The notes beneath the pieces were generated by a model. That model was given only the letters and a program-made list of their open reading frames with translations, searched no databases and was not told the origin of the DNA. From assembly GCA_963792915.1 (NCBI GenBank), contig CAWBYD010000002.1, positions 552,951-616,950 on the forward strand: a stretch of DNA of 64,000 nt, in the 5' to 3' direction. The DNA comes from Solirubrobacter sp963792915 (GTDB lineage Bacteria > Actinomycetota > Thermoleophilia > Solirubrobacterales > Solirubrobacteraceae). Made by a program: the position numbers and the translations under genes. Numbering within the stretch: position 1 is the first letter of the stretch; every line of letters begins with the position of its first letter. Of this stretch, positions 8,726 through 17,266 are shown piece after piece.

Positions 8726-9352
8726 GTGCCCCGCCTGGTGTCCGTCAACGTCGGCACGCCGCAGCAGATCTCCTCGCGGCGCGGGCGCGCGCTGATGAGC
8801 TCGATCGACAAGCGCCCGGTCGCCGGGCGCGTACGCGTCGAGGGCGTCAACGTGGCGGGCGACGACCAGGCCGACCGGCGCGTCCACGGCGGCCCGGACA
8901 AGGCCGTCTACGCGTACGCGAGCGAGGACTCGGCGTGGTGGTCGCAGGAGCTCGCTCGCGAGGTGGTGCCCGGCATGTTCGGCGAGAACCTGACCACCGA
9001 GGGCGTCGACGTCAGCGGCGCGGTGATCGGCGAGCACTGGCGCGTCGGGACCGTCGAGCTCGAGGTCTGCCAGCCGCGGCTGCCGTGCTCCAAGCTCGGG
9101 TTGCGCTTCGGCGACCTGCACATGGTCCGGCGCTTCGGCGAGGCGAGCCGACCCGGCGCCTACCTGCGGATCGTCACGGAGGGCGAGCTCGGCGCCGGCG
9201 ACGCGATCGAGGTGCTCGACCGGCCCGAGCACGCGATCACGATCGCGCTGGTGTCGCGCGCGATCCTGCTCGACGACTCGCTGGCGGCGCGCGCCGCGTC
9301 GGCGCCCCAGCTCGCCGCCGACCTCGCGGCGCACCTCGCTCAGGCGGCGTAG
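8726..9352 (+). CDS. MOSC-domain protein
   Basis: A 208-residue protein starting at GTG 8726. The MOSC hallmark is present: RRVHGGPDKAVYAY, FGENLTTEGV, and the sulfur-carrying Cys context CQPRLPCSKLGL. It resembles the YiiM group, which reduces N-hydroxylated compounds with molybdenum cofactor or moves sulfur. It overlaps the convergent gene at 9340 by 13 bp. Confidence 0.9.
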   Translation: MPRLVSVNVGTPQQISSRRGRALMSSIDKRPVAGRVRVEGVNVAGDDQADRRVHGGPDKAVYAYASEDSAWWSQELAREVVPGMFGENLTTEGVDVSGAVIGEHWRVGTVELEVCQPRLPCSKLGLRFGDLHMVRRFGEASRPGAYLRIVTEGELGAGDAIEVLDRPEHAITIALVSRAILLDDSLAARAASAPQLAADLAAHLAQAA

Positions 9353-10800
9353 ATGTCGAGCACGCCGCGATCGGCGACGTGGTCGTTCGCGTTGCCCTCG
9401 CCGAGCACGATCCGCCCGCCCGCCACGACCGGGCTGTTCCAGTGGCCAGCCCCCGCCGGCAGCGTGCGCCGCTCGCGCCCGCTCGCCGCGTCGTAGACGC
9501 GCAGCCCGCCGCCGCCCGGGTCATACACGTAGAGCAGGCCGCCGGCGATCACCGGGCTGGTGCCGGCGTGGGCGTTGCCCCACAGGGGCTTGAGCCGCCG
9601 GTGGCGCACGCTGTAGGCGGTCGTGCCGCCCGCCGTGCAGACCACCACGGTCGTGCTCGTCCCGCGATGCCAGACCGCCGGCGCCGTGAACATCATCTGG
9701 CCGCCGGGCGTGGGAAGGATCTGCAGGTCGCCCCCGAGCGCCTTGCCCGCCGCGCCGCTGACGCCGTGCAGCGCGTCGAGCGCGAGCACGTGCAGCTTCG
9801 CGTCCTTGCCGCCCTGCAGCACGAGGCCCGAGCCGAGGTAGGCGGGCGAGGTCGAGCCGACGTCGATGTCCTGCGCCTCGTAGAGCGCCTGCTGGGTCGG
9901 CGTCCAGTGGGCCAGCAGCCGCCGCGCGTCGGGCGAGAGCCGCACCACGCTGTCGCCCCAGTCATGGACGCCGTCGAACGGGCCGTTGCTGGTGGCGGCC
10001 AGCAGGTCGCCGCCCGGCAGTACGACGGCGCCGGCGCGGCCCCAGATCGCGGAGTCGCTCGAGCCGCAGCTCGAGGGCACGATGATCGTCCGGCGATCGG
10101 AGCACAGCGAGTTGAAGACGCCGTCGATGCGCCCGCTGGTCGCGTCGAGCGTCACGACCTTGCCCTGGTAGGGCGGCGCATCGCCGATGTAGCCGCCCAT
10201 CGTCGCGATCACGCGCCCGCCGCCGACGTTCAGCGACGACGTGAGCTTCTCGTGCGTCGGGTCGCGGGTGATCTTCACCGGCCAGCCCGGCGCCTCCTTG
10301 CCGTCGGCAAGCGCGAGCTTGTGGATCGCGCCGTCGGGAGAGGCGGTGAACACGAACCGGTGCGACGCGTCCGCCGCGGGGCTCGCGTTGGTGATCTGCG
10401 TGGTCCCCGCGTAGGCGTCGAAGCCCGCGGGCGTGAACGTCCAGCGCCGCTTGGCGGTGCGCAGGTCGACGGCGACCGCCTTGCCGTAGGTGGTGGTCGC
10501 GACCGCCGTGTCGCCGAGGATGATCGGCGTGCTGTCGACGGTCCCCGGCATGGTGACCTGGCGGCGGCGCAGGTGGCGCAGCGTCGCGGCCGTGATCCCC
10601 GTCGCGGCGTTCGTGGCGCTCGGACGCTCGGGCGTGAGGCCGAACAGCGGCCAGTCGGTCAGCGTGGCGGGCGCGCGCGCCGCGGTCTCGGTGGGGTCGG
10701 CGGAGGCCGTCGCCGTCGCGGTTGCCACGGGCGGCGCCGGACGGGCGTGCGATCCGCAGCCCGCGAGCGCGAGCGCCGCCAGGAGCGAGAGGCACCGCAT
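9340..10800 (-). CDS. PQQ-like beta-propeller lipoprotein
   Basis: A 486-residue exported protein. A lipoprotein signal ends in LALAGCGS (lipobox LAGC), so it should be tethered to the membrane. The rest is a quinoprotein-type propeller with repeated blades: GKAVAVDLRTAKRRWTFTP, GKVVTLDATSGRIDGVF, GLLYVYDPGGGGLRVYD. No PQQ-binding Cys pair or alcohol dehydrogenase signature was noticed, so a binding or scaffold role is more likely than dehydrogenase activity. Confidence 0.85.
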   Translation of the reverse strand: MRCLSLLAALALAGCGSHARPAPPVATATATASADPTETAARAPATLTDWPLFGLTPERPSATNAATGITAATLRHLRRRQVTMPGTVDSTPIILGDTAVATTTYGKAVAVDLRTAKRRWTFTPAGFDAYAGTTQITNASPAADASHRFVFTASPDGAIHKLALADGKEAPGWPVKITRDPTHEKLTSSLNVGGGRVIATMGGYIGDAPPYQGKVVTLDATSGRIDGVFNSLCSDRRTIIVPSSCGSSDSAIWGRAGAVVLPGGDLLAATSNGPFDGVHDWGDSVVRLSPDARRLLAHWTPTQQALYEAQDIDVGSTSPAYLGSGLVLQGGKDAKLHVLALDALHGVSGAAGKALGGDLQILPTPGGQMMFTAPAVWHRGTSTTVVVCTAGGTTAYSVRHRRLKPLWGNAHAGTSPVIAGGLLYVYDPGGGGLRVYDAASGRERRTLPAGAGHWNSPVVAGGRIVLGEGNANDHVADRGVLDIYAA

Positions 10801-10810
10801 TCCTTCGAAG

Positions 10811-11308
10811 CTAGCGCGCGGCTTGCGCCGCGGCGACCGCGAGCTTGTCGGCGCGGTCGTTGAGCTCGGAGTCGGCGTGCCCCCGCACCCAGTGCCAGCG
10901 GACCTCCGCGTGGCGGCCGATCTCGGCCTCGAGCGCCATCAGCAGGTCCTGGTTCTTGACCGGCGTGCCCGCCGCCGTCTTCCAGCCCTTGCGCTTCCAG
11001 CCGGGCAGCCACTGGGTCATCGAGTTGAGCATCAGCTGCGAGTCGGTGACGATGCAGGCGCGCGATCCGTCGGGCAGCGCGCGCAGGCCCTCGAGCGCGG
11101 CGGTCAGCTCCATGCGGTTGTTCGTCGTGTCCGGGTCCCCGCCCGAGCGCTCGAGCGGCTCGCCGCCGCCCGGTCCGACGACGATCGCCGCCCAGCCGCC
11201 GGGGCCCGGGTTGCCGCTGCACGCGCCGTCGGTCCACACGAGCGCCTCGTCCGGGCGCTGCTCGACGGGGGTCTCTTTGATCGCGGGGCGGCGGCGAGGG
11301 GCTGGCAT
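10811..11308 (-). CDS. rnhA: Ribonuclease HI
   Basis: A 165-residue RNase H. The four catalytic acidic residues are visible: Asp in WTDGACSGNPGPGGW, Glu in NNRMELTAAL, Asp in IVTDSQ and Asp in ELNDRADKLA; WHWVRGHAD is the usual loop before the last. It cuts RNA in RNA-DNA hybrids. An alternative ATG at 11332 would add eight residues (MPYYHRGP) and has a GGAACG upstream; I prefer the start nearer the domain but both are possible. Confidence 0.93.
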   Translation of the reverse strand: MPAPRRRPAIKETPVEQRPDEALVWTDGACSGNPGPGGWAAIVVGPGGGEPLERSGGDPDTTNNRMELTAALEGLRALPDGSRACIVTDSQLMLNSMTQWLPGWKRKGWKTAAGTPVKNQDLLMALEAEIGRHAEVRWHWVRGHADSELNDRADKLAVAAAQAAR

Positions 11309-11396
11309 CGGGCCGCGATGGTAGTAGGGCATGCCCCCGTTCCAGACGCCATCGCGCCCCAGTGTCAGCGCGCGGGCGCCGCGGCACGCTGACAGC

Positions 11397-12443
11397 ATGG
11401 ACAATGACTTGTTGATGGCCCCCGAGAACCCGCGCAGCGAGATCGACTGGAGCGTGGTGCGCTCGCTCCAGGTCACGCTCAGCGGGCTGCTGCTCGTCGT
11501 GTGCCTGTTCATCTACGCCGCGACCGACCTCGGCGGCTACTTCTGGCCGGTATGGGTCGTGCTCGGGCTCGGCGCTCCGCTGCTGCTGCGCGTCGCGGTC
11601 CGCTCGATCAAGGCCGCTCCACGGCCGTGGAAGGGCCTCGTGACGCACAGCGTGCTGTCCGGCGTCGCGGCCGCGATCGTCGGCTACGTGTGGATCATGA
11701 CCGGCTTCGGCTGGTGGTACTTCTGGCCGCTGTTCGGCCTCACGGTGCCGATCGCGGTCCACGCGCTGCTCACCACGAGCTGGCTGCACAGCCGCAAGGA
11801 CGCGCGCGAGCTGACCGAGCGCGTCGACGTCCTGACCCGCACGCGGCGCGGCGCGCTCGATGTGCAGGCGGCCGAGCTGCGCCGGATCGAGCGCGACCTG
11901 CACGACGGCGCGCAGGCGCGCCTCGTCGCGCTGAGCATGCAGATCGGGCGCGCGGAGGCGCGCGTCGAGGATCAGCCGGAGATCGCCGAGCTGCTGCGCA
12001 ACGCCCGCACCGAGGCGAGCGCGGCGATCAAGGAGCTGCGCGACCTCGCGCGCGGGATCGCGCCGCCGGTGCTCGCCGACCGCGGCCTGGTCGCGGCCGT
12101 CGACTCGCTCGGCCAGCGCTCCGCGCTGCCGGTCAGCCTCGACGCCAAGATCACGCGCCGGCTGCCGCCGGTGGTGGAGAATGCCGCCTACTTCGTGGTC
12201 GCCGAAGCGCTCACCAATGCCGCCAAGCACGCCCGCGGCGCCGCCGCGCACGTCACGCTGCGCGAGGAGCACGGGCGGCTGGTCGTCGAGGTCGACGACG
12301 ACGGCCCCGGCGGCGCGAACCCCGACGGCAGCGGGCTGACCGGGCTGCGCCGCCGCGTCGAGGCGCTGGACGGCCTGCTGGTCGTGCGCTCGAGCCCGGG
12401 GGAGGGGACCACCGTCTACGCGGAGCTGCCTTGCGAGTCGTGA
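11397..12443 (+). CDS. NarL-type sensor histidine kinase
   Basis: A 348-residue kinase. An N-terminal 2TM-like module with WPVWVVLG and WWYFWPLFG segments precedes the HisKA_3 dimerisation helix (LRRIERDLHDGAQARLVALS, with the phosphorylated His) and a HATPase domain (YFVVAEALTNAAKHA; VDDDGPGG; GLTGLRRRVEALDG). Start at ATG 11397. It overlaps the response-regulator start at 12431 by 13 bp, so the two are coupled. The signal is unknown. Confidence 0.93.
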   Translation: MDNDLLMAPENPRSEIDWSVVRSLQVTLSGLLLVVCLFIYAATDLGGYFWPVWVVLGLGAPLLLRVAVRSIKAAPRPWKGLVTHSVLSGVAAAIVGYVWIMTGFGWWYFWPLFGLTVPIAVHALLTTSWLHSRKDARELTERVDVLTRTRRGALDVQAAELRRIERDLHDGAQARLVALSMQIGRAEARVEDQPEIAELLRNARTEASAAIKELRDLARGIAPPVLADRGLVAAVDSLGQRSALPVSLDAKITRRLPPVVENAAYFVVAEALTNAAKHARGAAAHVTLREEHGRLVVEVDDDGPGGANPDGSGLTGLRRRVEALDGLLVVRSSPGEGTTVYAELPCES

Positions 12444-13087
12444 TCGTCGAAGACCAGGCGCTGCTGCGCGAGGGGCTCGTCGCGCTGCTGCGCGAGCAGG
12501 GCATCGACGTGGTCGCCCAGGCCGAGGACGGCCCGGGGTTGCTGCGGATCGTCGGCGGCCACAAGCCCGACCTCGCGATCGTCGACGTGCGGCTCCCGCC
12601 GACGTTCACCGACGAGGGGGTGCGCGCCGCGCTCGAGGCCCGCGCGCGCTTCCCGGGCCTCGGGGTCCTGATCCTCTCCCAGTACGTCGAGCCGGTCTAT
12701 ACCGCCGAGCTGCTCGACTCCGGCGAGGGCGGCATCGGCTACCTGCTCAAGGAGCGCGTGGGGGATGTGAAGGCGTTCGTCAGCGCCGTCGAGCGCGTCG
12801 CCGCCGGCGGCACGGCGCTGGACCGCGAAGTCGTCTCCGAGCTCGTCCGCAACCGCGACTCGGGCGCCGGCGACGGCGCCCTGGGCGCGCTCACGCCGCG
12901 CGAGCGCGAGGTGCTCGGCCTGATGGCCGAGGGCCGCACGAACACGGCGATCGCGCGCGCGCTCGTGGTCACGCCGGGCGCGGTCGAGAAGCACATCTCG
13001 AACATCTTCTCCAAGCTCGACCTCCCGGCGACCGACGAGGACCATCGCCGCGTGCTCGCCGTGCTCGCCTTCCTGCGCCAGGGGTAG
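12431..13087 (+). CDS. NarL/LuxR-family response regulator
   Basis: A 218-residue regulator. Receiver: VIVEDQALLREGL, phospho-acceptor Asp in LAIVDVRLPP, YLLKERV. C-terminal LuxR helix-turn-helix: LTPREREVLGLMAEGRTNTA, then VEKHISNIFSKL. The start is TTG 12431, preceded by GGAG at good spacing; GTG 12440 is an alternative. Cognate partner of the kinase just upstream. Confidence 0.93.
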   Translation: MRVVIVEDQALLREGLVALLREQGIDVVAQAEDGPGLLRIVGGHKPDLAIVDVRLPPTFTDEGVRAALEARARFPGLGVLILSQYVEPVYTAELLDSGEGGIGYLLKERVGDVKAFVSAVERVAAGGTALDREVVSELVRNRDSGAGDGALGALTPREREVLGLMAEGRTNTAIARALVVTPGAVEKHISNIFSKLDLPATDEDHRRVLAVLAFLRQG

Positions 13088-13150
13088 GGCTAGCCTCAGG
13101 CCCGGACGCCCGAGCGCTGCATGGTCGCGCGGGTCCGGGGAGCCGATGCT

Positions 13151-13738
13151 ATGGACATGCTCCCCTCGCTCTCCCGCACCGGCCGCGACGCGGCCTACCT
13201 GCTGATCGCCCTCGCCACCAGCATCGCCGCCTTCACGGTCGTCGTCGCCGCCGTCACGCTCTCGCTCACGCTGCTCGTGTTCGTGGTCGGCGTGCCGGTG
13301 ATCATCGCCAGCGCGCTGCTGTTCCGCTGGACCGCGGACCTCGACCGCCGCAACGCTGAACTGGTGTTCGGCCGGCGCGTCTACGGCCGGTATCGCGACC
13401 ATCGCCGCGCGACGCTGTTCGGACGTTTCAAGGCGACCGTGTCCGACCCCCAGACGTGGCGCGACCTCGCCTGGCTGATGCTGCACTCGATCGTCGGCTT
13501 CACGTTCGGCGTGATCGCGGTCTCGCTCGTCGCCAGCGTCGCGGCACTGGCATTCCTGCCCGCCTGGTACTGGGCGCTGCCGAACCCGTTTGACGCCGGC
13601 CTGTGGCAGGTCCACTCGCTCCCCGTGGCGCTCGCGACCGCGCTGCTGGCGCTCCCGCTCGGGCTCGTGACGGTCTACGCGCTGCGCGGCATGGCCAAGC
13701 TGCACGCCTCGCTGGCCGCCGAGCTACTGGGCGGGTAG
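13151..13738 (+). CDS. Stand-alone 'sensor domain' membrane protein
   Basis: A 195-residue membrane protein like the putative sensor domain fused to NarL-type kinases in actinobacteria: hydrophobic pair AYLLIALATSIAAF / LTLLVFVVGVPVIIASALLF, a cytoplasmic RYRDHRRATLFGRFKATVSD segment, WRDLAWLMLHSIVG, and two further helices. It follows the kinase-regulator pair and may modify signalling. Start ATG 13151 has GGGGAG at 8 nt; ATG 13121 is possible but lacks this. Confidence 0.75.
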   Translation: MDMLPSLSRTGRDAAYLLIALATSIAAFTVVVAAVTLSLTLLVFVVGVPVIIASALLFRWTADLDRRNAELVFGRRVYGRYRDHRRATLFGRFKATVSDPQTWRDLAWLMLHSIVGFTFGVIAVSLVASVAALAFLPAWYWALPNPFDAGLWQVHSLPVALATALLALPLGLVTVYALRGMAKLHASLAAELLGG

Positions 13739-14240
13739 GCGCAGCAGGTCGATCAGGCGGTCGAGGTCGGCCTCGGCGGCCGGATCGCCCCATTCGGCCG
13801 CGTGGGCGGGATGGTGGAAGCGCGTGGTGGCCTGGAAGATCGCGCGCGCGGTATCCCGGTCGCCGACGATCGCGGTCAGCTGCGCGATCAGCGTGTCCAC
13901 GTGGGCCTCGACGACGCTCGAGGCGTCGGCCAGCAGCGCGTCGTAGGTCGCGAACAGCTCCGGAATCCGACAGCGCCTTCGCGCGCTTGGCGCGAAACAG
14001 CGTGTGCAGCCACTCGCGCAGGTCGACGATCGGGTCCAGCTCGTGGTGGAAGGAGTCCAGCCAGCGTTGCGTGACCGCCTCGCGCAGCGCCTGCTTGGAG
14101 GGGAAGTGGCGGTAGACGCTGCCGTGGCTCACCCCGAGCGCGCGCGCGACGTCGACGACGTTGGCCTTCGCCGGCCCGTGGCGGCGCAGGACGTCCTCGG
14201 CCGCGGTGAGGATGCGCTCGGGGGTGAGCGGAGCGGTCAT
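13724..14240 (-). pseudogene. TetR-family regulator, one frame break
   Basis: The first 90 residues are an intact TetR DNA-binding domain (TPERILTAAEDVLRRHG, then SHGSVYRHFPSKQALREAV). One extra base near 13964 (GGAATCC where GGATCC would keep frame) throws the ORF out. Removing it restores a 171-residue protein with a normal ligand domain (ELFATYDALLADASSVVEAH, then ARAIFQATTRFHHPAHAAEW) ending at 13724. It starts as an ATGA overlap with the aldo-keto reductase stop, so the two form an operon. It probably binds the perfect palindrome at 15237-15266. Read error or true mutation cannot be told apart here. Confidence 0.75.
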
Positions 14241-15217
14241 GCCGGGAGCGTGCCCATCTGCGCCGCGGGGTAGCGCTCGCCGGCCGCCGCGCCGGCGGGG
14301 ATGGCGGCCTCGATGCGGGCGAGGTCGAGCTCCAGGTCGAGCGCGCCGAGCGCCTCGACGAGCCGCTCGCGGCGGCGCGCGCCGACCAGCGGCACGATGT
14401 CCTCGCCGCGGCTGAGCACCCACGCGATGGCGGCCTGGGCGGGACTCGCGCCGGCCTCGTCCGCAGCGGTGCGCAGCGCCTCCACGAGCTCGAGGTTGTG
14501 GTCGAGATTCCTGCCCTGGAAGCGCGGGCTGAAGCCGCGGAAGTCGCCGCCGCCGAGCTCGCGGTCGCGCGACCAGTGGCCGGACAGCAGGCCGCGGCTG
14601 AGCACCCCGTAGGCCGTGATGCCGATGCCGAGCTCACGCGTCGTCGGCAGGATCTCGGCCTCGATCCCGCGGCTCAGCAGCGAGTACTCGATCTGCAGGT
14701 CGGAGATCGGGTGGACAGCGGCGGCGCGCCGGATCGTCTCCGCGCCGGCCTCCGAGAGCCCGATGTGGCGGACGTGGCCGGCCTGCACCAGCTCCGCGAT
14801 CGCGCCCACCGTCTCCTCGATCGGCACCGCGGGGTCCGTGCGCGTGAGCCGGTAGATGTCGACGTGGTCGGTCCCGAGCCGGGTCAGCGTGTAGGCGAGG
14901 AAGTTCTTGACCGCGGCGGGGCGGCCGTCGGCGCCGTTCCAGCCGCCGTCGGCGTCGCGCAGCGCGCCGAACTTGACGCTGATCGTGACGTCGTCGCGGT
15001 CTCGGCCCTGCAGCGCCTCGCGGATCAACAGCTCGTTGTGCCCCATGCCGTAGAAGTCGCCGGTGTCGAGCAGGGTCATCCCGGCGTCCAGCGCGGCGTG
15101 GATGGTGGCGATCGACTCCGCGCGGTCGGCCGGCCCGTAGAGGTCGGACATGCCCATGCAGCCGAGGCCGAGGGCGGAGACGTGGGGTCCGGTGCTTCCG
15201 AGTTGGCGAGCGTTCAT
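14237..15217 (-). CDS. Aldo-keto reductase
   Basis: A 326-residue (alpha/beta)8 NADPH-dependent oxidoreductase: LGLGCMGMSDLYGP, then LLDTGDFYG (catalytic Asp and Tyr), ISVKFGALRD (catalytic Lys), then QIEYSLLSRG and TAYGVLSRGLLSG. At the usual catalytic His position (LxHR) the sequence is YRLTRTDP, so Thr replaces His; some AKR subgroups do this. Start ATG 15217. It heads an operon with the TetR gene and probably reduces an aldehyde or ketone controlled by that regulator. Confidence 0.9.
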   Translation of the reverse strand: MNARQLGSTGPHVSALGLGCMGMSDLYGPADRAESIATIHAALDAGMTLLDTGDFYGMGHNELLIREALQGRDRDDVTISVKFGALRDADGGWNGADGRPAAVKNFLAYTLTRLGTDHVDIYRLTRTDPAVPIEETVGAIAELVQAGHVRHIGLSEAGAETIRRAAAVHPISDLQIEYSLLSRGIEAEILPTTRELGIGITAYGVLSRGLLSGHWSRDRELGGGDFRGFSPRFQGRNLDHNLELVEALRTAADEAGASPAQAAIAWVLSRGEDIVPLVGARRRERLVEALGALDLELDLARIEAAIPAGAAAGERYPAAQMGTLPA

Positions 15218-15236
15218 GCCGGCAACTATGGCACGA

Positions 15237-15266
15237 CGGCTGACAGATTTCAATATCTGTCAGCCG
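15237..15266. promoter_or_regulatory. Perfect 12-bp inverted repeat, likely TetR operator
   Basis: Left arm CGGCTGACAGAT (15237-15248), 6-nt spacer, right arm ATCTGTCAGCCG (15255-15266). It lies 20 bp upstream of the aldo-keto reductase ATG, in the only gap before this operon. A dyad with TGACAGAT half-sites is typical of TetR operators, and the operon encodes a TetR protein. A terminator for the upstream minus-strand gene is less likely since no T-run follows. Confidence 0.7.
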
Positions 15267-15279
15267 TCGCGGCGAACTG

Positions 15280-17238
15280 TCAGCAGAGCGTGAAGCGGAT
15301 GAACACCACGGGCGAGCGGTTGCCGGCGGCGTCGGTGGCCTGCAGGCTCACGCGGTAGCGCCCGCGCGGGAGGCGCTTGCCGTTCGTCCCGCGGCCGGTC
15401 AGCCGCAACGTGCCCGCGCCCGCCGGGAACTGACCGGTGGCCAGCAGCACGCGGTGACCCTTCAGCGGCGTCGTGGGGACGCCGTGCGGCGGCACCTGGC
15501 AGCGGCTGCGCCCGCCCGGCTTGGCATCGCCGCGCAGGATCGTGGCGCGCACGCTCGCCGCCTCGCTGAGCTGGAAGTGCACGCCGCTGCCGCGCGGCAG
15601 CGACGCCGCGCTGGCGAGCGGACGGAACAGGTCGCGCGTGACCGTGACGTGGCTGATCACCGGCGCCGTCGCGTCGCGCGGCGCGGCGACCGGCGCCGCG
15701 GTGGGCTCGGCGTGGCGGTGGGCGTCGGCGTGGGCGGTGGGGGTGACCGCGGGCGTGGTCACGGCGACGAACGTGCCCGTACGAGGTCGCGGTCAGGCCG
15801 GCGGCGTTGCGCGCCGTGACCGTCACGCTGTGCTGGCCGGACGGCTGGGCCGGGATCGTCACCGACGTGCCGTGGGCCACCACCGCGCCGTCGACGCTCC
15901 AGGCGACGTCGGCGACCCCCCACGGGTCGGTCGCCGTGACCGTGGCGGGGAACGGCTGGTTCGCCGCGACCTGGCGGGCACGCCGGGCTGGCCGACGGCG
16001 GGTGGCGTGACGTCGTCGACCGCGACCCGCAGCGCGCCGTCGTCGCCGCGGCCGACCGCCGCCAGCAGCGTGCCGTCGGCGTCGACGCCCAGGTTGATGT
16101 CGCCGGCGTTGGGCGCCGGGTTGGAGAGCTGCGGCGTCCCGGCCGGGCAGCCGGCCGCCGCGGGCACGAGGCCGACGCGGTCGTCGGCGGTGATCCCGGC
16201 CGCGACCGGCGTCCCGCCGCGGTTGGCCACGGCGATCGCCGAGAACGGCTCGGCGACCGCGCAGACCGCCGCGCCGGTGGGGCCGACGAGGCCGTATTTG
16301 GCGAAGTCGGTGTCGCCGTCGGGCGTGCCCGACCACCCGAGCACGGCGCCGCCCGCCGTCGCTGCCGCGTCGACCGTGTCGATGCTGGCGTCCTCGCCCG
16401 GCAGGTTGTCGATCGTCTGCGGCGCCGGCGGGTCGCGCACCGTCGCCACCTTCAGCGTGTCGGCGCCGGGCGTGTCGATGACGTAGGCGACCAGCGGCGA
16501 CAGCGGCGGGGTGCGGGCGATCGCCTTCATCGCGAAGACGGAGTCGTCCGCCCCGGCGGACTCATCGATCGAGAACATCTGACTGACCAAAGTGCCGCTG
16601 ACGGTCAGCCCGCGCACGCGTGCGCCACCGTTCATGTCGACGGGCGCCGAGAGGACGACGATAAACCCGTCGTTACCGTTGGGCACGACGCTCGCCGTGG
16701 ACGCGTTGTCCGGGAGATTCGGCTGCGTGAGCTGCACCGGCGCCGACGCCTCGTTGGGCTGGCGCCATAGACGCGGGTCGCCGTTGGTGGCATCGATGAC
16801 CAGCGCCAGCAGGGCGCCCGAGGGCGCCACGGCCGCGTTGCCGATCGGCAGCGAGCCGCTGTCGCCGACCGGGAAGGCGGCCGAAACCGAGCCGTCGGCG
16901 TGGACGCGCCGGATCGTGGGCCGGTCGCCGTCGCTGGTGAGGATCGCGCCGCCGAGACCGAGGTTCGCCGAGTTGTCCTCGGTGCCGGGGGCGAGCGCCG
17001 CCGGCGCGCCGAACGCGCCGCCGGGCGCGTGCGCCGCGCCGACCGCGAAGCCGTTGGCGGCGAGACCGGCGACGGCGACCGCTCCCGCGGTAGGGCTCGT
17101 TACGACGGCGCCTCCGAACGCCGGGCCGGCGATGTCGGCGGCGTCGAACCACGCGGCGCTCGCGCCGGGGCAGAACGCGAGCGGGACGGCGAACGCCGCG
17201 AGCGCGGCGGCACGGCGCGATCCGGGTGAACGAAACAT
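15280..17238 (-). pseudogene. Secreted propeller/Ig-like protein, two frame breaks
   Basis: The intact product would be about 652 residues: signal peptide (AALAAFAVPLAFCPGASA), a propeller-like region rich in Gly/Asp, then an Ig/PKD-like domain (FPATVTATDPWGVADVAWSV, VTIPAQPSGQHSVTVTA), and a C-terminal beta domain ending in RFTLC. A one-base loss near 15978 and a one-base gain near 15774 shift the frame and then restore it; the coding pattern continues across both. The two events compensate, so the 3' part is back in the first frame. A good SD (AAGGAGGG) precedes ATG 17238. Surface or extracellular; no enzyme motif seen. Confidence 0.7.
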
Positions 17239-17266
17239 GCTGGGACCTTCCCTCCTTGGATCTGAC

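Noticed and set aside
15237..15266. Rho-independent terminator of the upstream minus-strand gene
   Set aside because: The stem is perfect but no T-run follows; its place before the AKR start and the TetR gene in the operon fit an operator better.
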